6,670 bases of DNA from Succinivibrio sp. (GTDB lineage: Bacteria; Pseudomonadota; Gammaproteobacteria; Enterobacterales; Succinivibrionaceae). Location of the stretch: NCBI GenBank assembly GCA_017959135.1, contig JAGDBH010000171.1, positions 1-6,670 on the forward strand, in the 5' to 3' direction. How positions within the stretch are numbered: the stretch's first letter is position 1; the number at the start of each line of letters is the position of its first letter. Position numbers and translations under genes: made by a program. This document shows, piece by piece, positions 1-6,122 of the stretch. The notes beneath the pieces were generated by a model. That model was not told the DNA's origin. It searched no databases and saw only the letters and a program-made list of their open reading frames with translations.

Positions 1-898
1 CCCACATCAGAAAGCAGCTTTATATGCTGATATTGATGCTCACGATGCAGGCATTTCAACTGCTAAGCAGATTCAGGGTAAAGAGCTTTCATACAACAAC
101 ATTGCAGATACAGATGCTGCAATCGAGTGTGTACGTCAGTTTGACGAGCCTTGCTGCGTAATTGTTAAGCATGCAAATCCATGCGGCGTAGCTTTAGGCA
201 AGAATTTAACCGAAGCATATGAAGATGCTTTCAACTGCGACAGCGAGTCAGCTTTCGGCGGTATTATCGCCTTCAATAAGGAACTTGACGGAGCAACTGC
301 AAAAGCAATCGTTGACAGACAGTTCTGTGAGGTTATCGTAGCTCCATCAGTTACAGAGGAAGCTAAGGCAGAAGTTGCACGTAAGAAGAATATCCGTCTT
401 CTTGAGACCGGTGAACTTGGTCAGGCTAAACCTCGTTATGATTTCAAGAGAGTAAACGGCGGACTGCTGGTTCAGGAAGCAGATCTTGAGGTTGTAAACA
501 AAGAGAATCTTAAGGTTGTAACCAAGAGAGCTCCTACTGAGGATGAAATGGATGAGCTGTTATTTGCCTGGAAGGTATGTAAGTTCACCAAGTCAAACGC
601 TATCGTTTACACCAACCACAAAAAGACTCTGGGCATTGGCTGCGGACAGACCAGCCGTGTATTCTCAGCAAGAATCGCATGTCTGCGTGCAGAGGATGCT
701 AAGCTTTCACTAGAGGGGGCAGCACTGGCATCAGATGCATTCTTCCCATTCCGTGATGGTGTAGATGCAGCTGCAGCTTCAGGCATTAAGTGCATTATTC
801 AGCCAGGCGGTTCAATCCGTGATCAGGAAGTAATCGATGCTGCAGACGAGCATGGAATTGCTATGGTATTCACTGGAATGCGTCACTTCAGACACTAA
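1..898 (+). CDS. purH: Bifunctional AICAR transformylase / IMP cyclohydrolase, 3' part only
   Basis: PurH catalyses the last two steps of de novo purine synthesis in the cytosol: formylation of AICAR by 10-formyl-THF, then ring closure to IMP. The reading frame is open from base 2 to the TAA at 896-898, giving 298 visible residues, so the gene starts before the window. E. coli PurH has about 529 residues, so the N-terminal IMP cyclohydrolase (MGS-like) domain is outside and the visible part is the AICAR transformylase domain. Diagnostic stretches are [12 protein letters not shown], the catalytic Lys-His pair in VKHANPCG (Lys codon 167-169, His 170-172), [29 protein letters not shown] and the C-terminal FTGMRHFRH. 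No frameshift or missing key residue is seen. The promoter and any PurR site lie upstream of the window. purD follows after 12 bases, the purHD order of E. coli. The ATG at 548 is internal and not a gene start. Confidence 0.98.
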   Translation, partial: PHQKAALYADIDAHDAGISTAKQIQGKELSYNNIADTDAAIECVRQFDEPCCVIVKHANPCGVALGKNLTEAYEDAFNCDSESAFGGIIAFNKELDGATAKAIVDRQFCEVIVAPSVTEEAKAEVARKKNIRLLETGELGQAKPRYDFKRVNGGLLVQEADLEVVNKENLKVVTKRAPTEDEMDELLFAWKVCKFTKSNAIVYTNHKKTLGIGCGQTSRVFSARIACLRAEDAKLSLEGAALASDAFFPFRDGVDAAAASGIKCIIQPGGSIRDQEVIDAADEHGIAMVFTGMRHFRH

Positions 899-910
899 TA
901 CGGAGCGCAC

Positions 911-2191
911 ATGAAAGTTTTAATTATCGGAAACGGCGGCAGAGAACATGCTCTTGCATGGAGAGCAGCAAAGTCACCTTTAGCCGAGAAGGTATTTGTA
1001 GCACCAGGTAATCCAGGTACTGCAGCTGAGGACAAAATGGAAAACGTTAACATTGCTGTTAACGACATTAAAGGTCTTGTTGAATTTGCTAAAAAGGAAA
1101 ACATCGGCCTTACCATTGTTGGACCAGAGGCTCCTTTAGTAGAAGGTGTAGTTGACGAGTTTGAAAAGAACGGTCTGAAGATTTTCGGACCTTCAAAGGC
1201 TGGCGCTCAGCTTGAAGGCTCAAAGTCATTCACCAAACATTTCCTAAAGCGTCACAATATTCCAACTGCAGCCTATGAAGTATTTACCAAGGCTGATGAG
1301 GCTGAGGCATACATCAGAAAGATGGGCGCACCTATTGTTATCAAGGCTGACGGTCTTGCTGCAGGTAAAGGTGTAGTTGTTGCCATGACCGAGGCTGAGG
1401 CTATTGAGGCTGTTCACTCAATGCTTGATGAGCATCAGTTCGGTGACGCATCTGCAAGTGTTGTGATTGAAGAGTTCATGGAAGGTGAAGAGGCTTCATT
1501 CATTGTTATGTCTGATACCATTAACGCTCTTCCAATGGCAACCTCACAGGATCACAAGCGTGTAGGTGACGGTGATACCGGTCCTAACACAGGCGGCATG
1601 GGTGCATACTCCCCTGCTCCAGTTGTTACTGATGATGTATACAAGCGTGTAATGGACAGAATTATCTATCCTACTCTTAAGGGTATGGCTGAAGACGGTA
1701 TCCCTTACCGTGGATTCCTATACGCAGGACTTATGATTGACAAGGCTGGTAACCCTCGCGTAGTTGAGTTCAACTGCCGTTTCGGTGATCCGGAAACTCA
1801 GCCAATCATGATGAGAATGCAGTCAGATTTAGTTGATCTGTGTTTACATGCATGTGATAACGACGGCTTAAAGGGAATGGATATTAAATACGATCCAAGA
1901 CCTGCTATCGGTGTTGTTCTTGCTGCAGAAAATTATCCAGCTTCACCACGTAAAGGTGATAAAATATCCGGACTTGATCACAAAACTGCAGACGATATCA
2001 AGGTATTCCAGGCTGGTACCAAGCAGGTTGGAGAAGATATCGTAACATCAGGCGGTCGTGTTCTGTGTGTAACAGCTTTAGGCGATGACGTAGCCCAGGC
2101 ACGAGCAAAAGCCTATGAGCACATTAAAAACATTCACTTCGACGGCATGTTCTTCAGAAATGATATTGCATGGAGAGCACTTAATCGATAA
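911..2191 (+). CDS. purD: Phosphoribosylamine-glycine ligase (GAR synthetase)
   Basis: PurD joins phosphoribosylamine and glycine with ATP to make GAR, the second step of purine synthesis, in the cytosol. The product has 426 residues, close to the 429 of E. coli PurD, so it is full length. In order it shows the N-terminal nucleotide-fold motif IIGNGGREHALAW (residues 5-17), GPEAPL (71-76), the ATP-grasp segment IKADGLAAGKG (Lys about 145), the glycine-rich GPNTGGMGAYSP (224-235) and the metal/ATP-site strand VEFNCRFGDPETQ with Glu286 and Asn288. The ATG at 911 is preceded by GGAG (902-905) with a 5-base spacer, and the N-terminus begins exactly where the family does. It lies 12 bases after purH and 16 bases before the TSUP gene, with no terminator or promoter evident on either side, so it is most likely co-transcribed with both. 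Confidence 0.98.
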   Translation: MKVLIIGNGGREHALAWRAAKSPLAEKVFVAPGNPGTAAEDKMENVNIAVNDIKGLVEFAKKENIGLTIVGPEAPLVEGVVDEFEKNGLKIFGPSKAGAQLEGSKSFTKHFLKRHNIPTAAYEVFTKADEAEAYIRKMGAPIVIKADGLAAGKGVVVAMTEAEAIEAVHSMLDEHQFGDASASVVIEEFMEGEEASFIVMSDTINALPMATSQDHKRVGDGDTGPNTGGMGAYSPAPVVTDDVYKRVMDRIIYPTLKGMAEDGIPYRGFLYAGLMIDKAGNPRVVEFNCRFGDPETQPIMMRMQSDLVDLCLHACDNDGLKGMDIKYDPRPAIGVVLAAENYPASPRKGDKISGLDHKTADDIKVFQAGTKQVGEDIVTSGGRVLCVTALGDDVAQARAKAYEHIKNIHFDGMFFRNDIAWRALNR

Positions 2192-2195
2192 ATAA

Positions 2196-2210
2196 AGAGG
2201 TATATAAGTG
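2196..2210 (+). promoter_or_regulatory. Ribosome binding site deciding a GTG start (TSUP gene)
   Basis: AGAGG at 2196-2200 lies 7 bases before GTG at 2208. There is no suitably placed ATG nearby in the frame, and the protein from this GTG begins directly before the first transmembrane segment, so GTG is the best start. Confidence 0.75.
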
Positions 2211-2984
2211 ACAGAAGAAATCATAAAACAAGCCATTCTTTTTTGTGTAACTTTTGTCGCTAACCTCTTTGCCAGTGTCTCCGGAGGAGGCGCTGGTTTC
2301 ATTCAGTTCCCGATGCTGATTCTTCTAGGTCTGCCTTTTGCAACCGCATTGGGAACTCATAAGGTTGCCGTAGTCTTTTTAGGCATCGGAGCCATCTCAA
2401 AGAAAAAGTTTGATCCTACCTTTAAATTCGATAAGACTGTTTCCATAATCATGCTGATTGCTGGTTGTACCAGTGTTGTAGCAGGTTCAGTTATCATTGT
2501 TTCTGTTCCCTCAGATATTGCACAGATTGTATTGGGATATATCGTGATCGCATCAGGAATCTATACTCTGGTAAAAAAATCCTTCGGTGCCACGAACCTT
2601 GAGAACAGATCGAAGCTTAGAACCATAATCGGAACCATCTGCATTATTCTCGTGGGATTATTCTCCGGCTCTCTATCTTCAGGAGCAGGTCTGTTTGCAA
2701 CACTTACCCTTGCAGGAGTTTTTGGACTTGAACTTAAGCGGGCAATCATGCACACCATGATTTTTGTGGCAACAATCTGGAATGCTGTAGGTGCGGTTAC
2801 AGTCGGAGCATTAACCTCAATCCAGTGGCAGTGGATACCTGCAATGATAATTGCAGCTTTTACGGGGGCCTATCTTGGAACAACTCTGCTGACAAATCTG
2901 CCAACTAAGAAGGTTAAATTCATCTTCTCTATTGTTTCAATTCTGTCCGGTGTAATTCTGATAGCGGAAGGTTACTTTAAGTAG
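2208..2984 (+). CDS. TSUP family (TauE/SafE, formerly DUF81) membrane transporter
   Basis: This is an inner-membrane protein of 258 residues, the usual size of the TSUP family. Characterised members move sulfite, sulfonates, sulfoacetate or other small organic anions; the substrate here cannot be read from sequence. Two homologous halves are visible. The first has SGGGAGFIQFP (25-35) followed by ALGTHK (47-52). The second has SGSLSSGAGLFATLTLAG (153-170) followed by KRAIMHT (177-183). About seven or eight hydrophobic segments span the rest, with a charged cytoplasmic-type loop at KKSFGATNLENRSKLR (123-138). The start is GTG at 2208, preceded by AGAGG (2196-2200) with a 7-base spacer; the N-terminus then runs straight into the first membrane segment. 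The 16-base gap after purD implies co-transcription with purHD. This gene is not part of the E. coli purHD operon, so a link to purine or C1 metabolism is only a possibility. Stop is TAG at 2982-2984. Confidence 0.9.
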   Translation: MTEEIIKQAILFCVTFVANLFASVSGGGAGFIQFPMLILLGLPFATALGTHKVAVVFLGIGAISKKKFDPTFKFDKTVSIIMLIAGCTSVVAGSVIIVSVPSDIAQIVLGYIVIASGIYTLVKKSFGATNLENRSKLRTIIGTICIILVGLFSGSLSSGAGLFATLTLAGVFGLELKRAIMHTMIFVATIWNAVGAVTVGALTSIQWQWIPAMIIAAFTGAYLGTTLLTNLPTKKVKFIFSIVSILSGVILIAEGYFK

Positions 2985-3006
2985 CAAGTGAAATTTGCTG
3001 AAAAGC

Positions 3007-3036
3007 CTGACTCTGCATACAGAGAAACAGAGTCAG
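3007..3036. terminator. Inverted repeat between convergent genes, probable transcription terminator
   Basis: CTGACTCTG (3007-3015) and CAGAGTCAG (3028-3036) form a perfect 9-bp stem around a 12-base loop. It lies 22 bases after the TSUP stop and 24 bases beyond the yjaG stop on the other strand. On the plus strand the hairpin is followed by ATAGATAGG, with no T run. On the minus strand it is followed by GCTTTTC, a short T run, so it fits better as the end of yjaG. A shorter alternative stem, CTCTG-cata-CAGAG (3011-3024), competes with it. The position between two gene ends supports termination; the weak T tracts lower confidence. Confidence 0.5.
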
Positions 3037-3060
3037 ATAGATAGGAATGAGGAATGGATT

Positions 3061-3657
3061 CTAGTCTTTTTCAACAGCAATACCGATATTGCTTACACCA
3101 TTGTTGAATGCAAGAACCTTAAGTTTCTTTACCAGCTCCTCACCTCTTGAGGATTTTTCAAGCAGCTCGTACAGGGCAACCTGGAAATTAACTTCATCAT
3201 CAACACTCTGCATTTCACGAAGCTCTTCATCAGAGTATTCCCTATCAGACTCCTGTTCAATCTTACGAACAACACCGCTTAGAGAAGCACGGCTTGCCAT
3301 CTCGGCCTCTTCGCCCTCGTGCAGAATAATGGCGATAATTGCAGCTGATAAAGATAAGGTTGCATCCAGAGAGAAAAGATCTCCTACAGAAAGGTCATTC
3401 TTCTCATCATCCAGCATGTATGGCTCAAATTCATCTAAAACCTTTTCCAGATCGATGGTATTAAACTTATCGGTATGAAACTCCCACAGAGTATCTAAAG
3501 TTTTATTGAAGGCATGAATACCGCCACTGATATTCTCTACCTCTGCCCACAGAGCATAATTAGGATACTGTCTTTGTGCCAGTACTAATGCAAATAAGCT
3601 CTGACGCCATGGAGACATCTTTGCGAGCATTTCATAAAACTTCTCACCAAAAATCAT
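3061..3657 (-). CDS. yjaG: YjaG family protein (DUF416), function unknown
   Basis: The product resembles E. coli YjaG, a DUF416 protein of 196 residues with no firmly established function. Shared features in order are YPNYALW (31-37), LDTLWE (54-59), the acidic stretch VLDEFEPYMLDDE (73-85), LDATLSLSAAI (97-107), REYSDEELRE in the second half, and the C-terminal signature SNIGI (189-193). It is predicted soluble and mostly helical, and acidic overall. The frame is open up to an ATG at 3696, but I place the start at the ATG at 3655-3657. There GAGG sits six bases upstream, the length becomes 198 residues, and the N-terminus lines up with E. coli YjaG; upstream ATGs (3694-3696, 3667-3669) would add an unusual tail, and the second contains the Shine-Dalgarno sequence. 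The gene is convergent with the purHD-TSUP operon and divergent from mepM. In E. coli yjaG also lies near purHD, beside hupA; no hupA is present here. Stop is TAG at 3061-3063. Confidence 0.88.
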   Translation of the reverse strand: MIFGEKFYEMLAKMSPWRQSLFALVLAQRQYPNYALWAEVENISGGIHAFNKTLDTLWEFHTDKFNTIDLEKVLDEFEPYMLDDEKNDLSVGDLFSLDATLSLSAAIIAIILHEGEEAEMASRASLSGVVRKIEQESDREYSDEELREMQSVDDEVNFQVALYELLEKSSRGEELVKKLKVLAFNNGVSNIGIAVEKD

Positions 3658-3686
3658 AAAAAACCTCATAAAAAAACTGTTGGCTA

Positions 3687-3695
3687 ATATTAACA
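3687..3695 (-). promoter_or_regulatory. Candidate extended -10 promoter for yjaG
   Basis: Read on the minus strand, TGt-TAATAT (TG at 3694-3695, hexamer 3687-3692) is a good extended -10 element. It would start transcription near 3680 and leave a leader of about 23 bases before the ATG at 3657. No convincing -35 is seen, which is tolerable for extended -10 promoters. A T run lies just upstream on the same strand. If correct, the ATG at 3696 could not be the start, which supports the shorter yjaG. Confidence 0.45.
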
Positions 3696-3820
3696 CTCAG
3701 AGAAAAAAAATAGAAACAAATCTGAAATACGCTGTAGAGATTTTCTTGATGTCTGTCGACAAAAGATGCGAGAAAATTTTAAAAATTTCATTTTCGCTCT
3801 TGGAAAAATTGAACTTTACA

Positions 3821-3841
3821 AATCAATTTTTTTAATTGATT
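3821..3841. repeat. 8-bp AT-rich inverted repeat
   Basis: AATCAATT (3821-3828) and AATTGATT (3834-3841) are perfect inverted copies around five T bases. The site lies in the divergent region, about 190 bases upstream of the mepM -10 element. It could be a protein binding site or chance in AT-rich DNA; I recognise no regulator consensus in it. Confidence 0.35.
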
Positions 3842-3956
3842 ATTAAATTCAAACCGCTTATTTAAGCCTATTTACCATTAAAATAATTTCAGAATTCTTT
3901 CTGTATTTTTTACAAAAAATTATAAAAAATTAGATAAAAATTTGCGCTTCGTCATA

Positions 3957-3978
3957 TTTTAATGTATAAACATTAAAA
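3957..3978. repeat. 22-bp near-perfect palindrome upstream of mepM, candidate operator
   Basis: TTTTAATGT (3957-3965) and ACATTAAAA (3970-3978) are perfect 9-bp inverted copies around ATAA. The centre lies about 60 bases upstream of the mepM -10 hexamer, a typical activator position. It matches no consensus I can name (not FNR, CRP, PurR or TyrR). Because it is almost all A and T, chance remains possible. Confidence 0.4.
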
Positions 3979-4023
3979 AGTATTTGTAAATTATGGCATT
4001 AAGCCACTTATACTGAAGATGTA

Positions 4024-4032
4024 TGATATAAT
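4024..4032 (+). promoter_or_regulatory. Extended -10 promoter for mepM
   Basis: TG (4024-4025), one base, then a consensus TATAAT hexamer (4027-4032) make a perfect extended -10 element. No good -35 hexamer lies at 16-18 bases upstream (around 4003-4010), which such promoters can lack. Transcription would begin near 4039, giving a leader of about 100 bases before the GTG at 4140. Confidence 0.6.
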
Positions 4033-4119
4033 AATAACCAAATACAATAATTTAGCAGAATACAACTAAAGAAGTCTTAACTACCGCAAAAATTACCAGC
4101 AGGCATATTGTGCATGTGG

Positions 4120-4142
4120 GTCGATGAAGGTATCGTGTTGTG
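4120..4142 (+). promoter_or_regulatory. mepM ribosome binding site and GTG start, with SD in a small hairpin loop
   Basis: GAAGG (4126-4130) lies 9 bases before GTG at 4140, the only start codon between the in-frame stop TGA at 4125-4127 and the first in-frame ATG at 4188, which lacks a clear Shine-Dalgarno. CGAT (4122-4125) and ATCG (4132-4135) could pair and place the SD in the loop. An ATG at 4124 opens a 7-codon ORF ending at TAG 4145-4147, overlapping the mepM start; whether it is translated is unknown. Confidence 0.55.
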
Positions 4143-5825
4143 GATAGTAGAATTATAAATAAAAAAGACTTCTGGCAAGATATAAGAATGATTTCAGAAG
4201 ACTACGTTTCAAAAGAGGCGATTGCAAATTCCTCATGGAAGGGACCTCTATCAAAAGGTCACTACAAGGCAATTTTCTCTACTATTGCCCTGGCCTTGTC
4301 GCTGGCAATCGCTACCAACCAGAATATATACAGTTTTTCAGGATTCTCATCTGAAGAATCAGTGCCTGAAAATAATGAAGTAATCGCCAGCAATGTTGCA
4401 GAACCAGACGAAGAAATTCCTCTGGCTCAGGCTTTTGGCATTACCTCAAACAAATCAAAAGATCAGTTCGAAAACTATGATGATACTTTAAATGAGGCAG
4501 AACTTGCTGACTCAGATGATCAGCTGGATAAGGAAGTCTCAGCTCTTGCATCTAAAACAGATAAGGCAGATGCGGAAACATTCGGCGCCAAATGGGTTAC
4601 TGAGAATGTACAGAAAGGCGACAGTATTTCATCTCTATTCGAAGACCTGAACATTCCAGCTTCAACACTGGCAACTATCATCGAGAACAATAAGCCTGAA
4701 TCAAAGAAAATCAATTCTCTGAAGATCGGCGAAAAGCTATCCTTCCTGGTTGACAGCAATGGTGAACTTATTGTTTTCATAAAGCCAATCTCTGACAAGG
4801 AACAGCTGCGTTTCTACAAGGTTGATAACACCGGTAAATTCGCCTGCACCACAGAAAAGCTCGGCTCCTATGTAATGGATGATGATGCTGTTAGTGCAGC
4901 AAAGGCATTGGCAGAGGCTCCTTCAGCCAAAACAGATACCAAGATTGTTGCATCTGCAGAAAAGCAGGCAGTACCTTCTGTCGCAGCAGAACAGAAAGAA
5001 AAGAAAGAAGTTCCTGCCGGCAACAAGAGAGGTCGTCTGGTTGTTGTTACCATCAACAAGGGTGAGACCTTCTCAACCGCTGCTAATCATGCAGGTATAA
5101 CCTATACAGAAATCAACAGAATTCTTCAGATGTTCAAGGGTAAGATCCAGTTCTCAAGAAATATTCAGGCTGGTGATACTATGAGAGTTCTGTTTACCGA
5201 TTCAAACGGTAAGGGAAAGATTTGCGCTGTTGAGTTCCAGCTTGCAAGAGGCGGCAAGATCGCCAGCTACCTGAATACAGCAGATGGCAAGTATTATGAT
5301 GAAAAGGGACTGAATGCGACTCATTCATCATTCTCAAGATTCCCATTCAGATCTCGTGTGAGGGTTACTTCACAGTTCAACCCTTCAAGAAAGCATCCTG
5401 TAACAGGTATACGTCGTCCACATAACGGTGTTGACTTCGGTTTACCAGTAGGTACCATGGTAACAGCTCCAGCTGATGGTATTGTTGATAAGGCAACCTT
5501 CTCAAGATCTGCCGGTTACTGGTTAACCATCCGTCATACAGGTGGTCTATCAACTGTTTATATGCACTTATCAAAGATTAACGTAAGACCAGGACAGAGA
5601 ATTAAGCAGGGTACTGTAATTGCCCGCTCAGGTAATACCGGTTTATCTACAGGTCCACACCTGCACTATGAAATCCGTGTAAACGGCCGTGCGGTAAATC
5701 CTCTGCGTATTAATCTTGATAACAGAAACTACAACATTAACAGTAAAGCACGTAAAGCTTTCGCAGCATCTGTTCAAAGATACAAGAAAGAATTACATCA
5801 GAGCAATCTGATCGCTAAGCGTTAA
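4140..5825 (+). CDS. mepM: Membrane-anchored M23 murein DD-endopeptidase, MepM-like
   Basis: MepM-type enzymes cut meso-DAP to D-Ala cross-links in peptidoglycan in the periplasm, making room for new strands. The 561-residue product has a cytoplasmic N-terminus of about 43 residues, one membrane anchor (about 44-59, AIFSTIALALSLAIAT), an acidic spacer, an OapA/LysM-like domain (about 152-212, starting WVTENVQKGDSISSLF), an Ala/Lys/Glu-rich linker (251-298), a second Csd3/MepM-type domain (about 299-353), and a C-terminal LytM domain. The LytM site is complete: His428 and Asp432 in HNGVD, His476 in YMHLS, and His507/His509 in GPHLHYE; by analogy with LytM, 428, 432 and 509 bind zinc. The C-terminal half closely resembles E. 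coli MepM (440 residues); the extra length is mainly the N-terminal region and the 251-298 linker. The start is GTG, decided by GAAGG nine bases upstream; ATG at 4188 is the alternative. It appears to be transcribed alone. Unlike E. coli, no znu genes or lpxM adjoin it. Confidence 0.93.
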   Translation: MDSRIINKKDFWQDIRMISEDYVSKEAIANSSWKGPLSKGHYKAIFSTIALALSLAIATNQNIYSFSGFSSEESVPENNEVIASNVAEPDEEIPLAQAFGITSNKSKDQFENYDDTLNEAELADSDDQLDKEVSALASKTDKADAETFGAKWVTENVQKGDSISSLFEDLNIPASTLATIIENNKPESKKINSLKIGEKLSFLVDSNGELIVFIKPISDKEQLRFYKVDNTGKFACTTEKLGSYVMDDDAVSAAKALAEAPSAKTDTKIVASAEKQAVPSVAAEQKEKKEVPAGNKRGRLVVVTINKGETFSTAANHAGITYTEINRILQMFKGKIQFSRNIQAGDTMRVLFTDSNGKGKICAVEFQLARGGKIASYLNTADGKYYDEKGLNATHSSFSRFPFRSRVRVTSQFNPSRKHPVTGIRRPHNGVDFGLPVGTMVTAPADGIVDKATFSRSAGYWLTIRHTGGLSTVYMHLSKINVRPGQRIKQGTVIARSGNTGLSTGPHLHYEIRVNGRAVNPLRINLDNRNYNINSKARKAFAASVQRYKKELHQSNLIAKR

Positions 5826-5840
5826 GAAATTCCTTCTAAA

Positions 5841-5872
5841 TTGTGCACTTAGGATTTTCTCCTAGTGCACAA
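5841..5872 (+). terminator. Strong hairpin after mepM, terminator-like but without a T tract
   Basis: TTGTGCAC-TAGGA (5841-5854, with one unpaired T) pairs with TCCTA-GTGCACAA (5860-5872) around a 5-base loop TTTTC, giving 13 base pairs. It starts 15 bases after the mepM stop. The expected T run is missing: the next bases are ATATTG and then six C (5879-5884). It may end transcription with help, or protect the 3' end of the mRNA. Confidence 0.5.
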
Positions 5873-6063
5873 ATATTGCCCCCCTCAACTTTTATATCAA
5901 AAACACTTTTTCTAATATTCTGTATTTTCAGATTATTTTTTTTTCAATATTTACATAAATCAGAATTTCTGAAAATCTTTAGCAGATTTTTATGAATATT
6001 TGATCTTCTCTCCAATCACAACTAATACATTTTTTTCGGCGTAATAATCAGAAAAAACTCCTC

Positions 6064-6069
6064 TATAAT
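6064..6069 (+). promoter_or_regulatory. Candidate -10 element for the 91-residue gene
   Basis: A consensus TATAAT lies 53 bases before the ATG at 6123, which would start transcription near 6076. No good -35 hexamer is seen at 16-18 bases upstream (6040-6047 reads CGTAATAA). In DNA this AT-rich the hexamer alone is modest evidence, but its place before an isolated gene is right. Confidence 0.45.
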
Positions 6070-6070
6070 C

Positions 6071-6089
6071 ATTAATGAGAATTGATATT
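6071..6089. promoter_or_regulatory. Possible Fur-like operator
   Basis: ATTAATGAGAATTGATATT matches the classical 19-base Fur box (GATAATGATAATCATTATC) at 12 of 19 positions by hand count, best in its left half (TAATGAgAAT). It would overlap the predicted transcription start of the following gene, a repressing position. AT-rich DNA gives such matches by chance, so this is tentative. Confidence 0.28.
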
Positions 6090-6122
6090 ATTTAATAAAA
6101 AATAGTCGATGAGGTATGTGAT

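Larger units (their letters stand above)
3658..4139. other. AT-rich divergent intergenic region between yjaG and mepM
   Basis: This gap of 482 bases carries no credible gene on either strand. It is very AT-rich, with many A and T runs. It holds a probable yjaG promoter on its left side, a probable mepM promoter on its right side (extended -10 at 4024-4032), an 8-bp inverted repeat at 3821-3841, a 9-bp inverted repeat at 3957-3978, and a transcribed leader of roughly 100 bases before mepM. No tRNA-like or recognised riboswitch structure was seen. Confidence 0.7.
5826..6122. other. AT-rich intergenic region between mepM and the 91-residue gene
   Basis: This stretch of 297 bases has no credible gene. 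It contains the mepM 3' hairpin, a run of six C at 5879-5884, a 6-1-6 palindrome TCAGAA-T-TTCTGA (5960-5972), a weak AT-rich hairpin AAAATCT/AGATTTT (5972-5990), and at its right end a -10 hexamer (6064-6069), a Fur-like site and a ribosome binding site for the next gene. Confidence 0.6.

Noticed and set aside
548..898. A separate 116-residue protein starting at ATG 548.
   Set aside because: The same frame is open without a stop from base 2, and the sequence upstream is clearly PurH; the ATG is an internal methionine.
3089..3478. A 129-residue plus-strand frame opposite yjaG.
   Set aside because: It is Ser-rich and lies wholly antisense to a well-supported DUF416 gene; it is the shadow of that gene's codon pattern and has no good ribosome site.
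4879..5100. A 73-residue frame inside mepM on the same strand.
   Set aside because: It overlaps the low-complexity linker of mepM in another frame, and its Gln/Leu-rich composition reflects shifted Ala/Lys/Glu codons.
3898..5928. TTCTGTATTTT present in both AT-rich gaps (3898-3908 and 5918-5928) as a dispersed repeat.
   Set aside because: Eleven low-complexity bases in AT-rich DNA are likely to recur by chance and the flanks do not match.
5972..5990. AAAATCT/AGATTTT hairpin followed by T as a terminator.
   Set aside because: The stem is almost entirely A-T, the T run is short, and it lies far from a gene end; expected by chance in this AT-rich gap.
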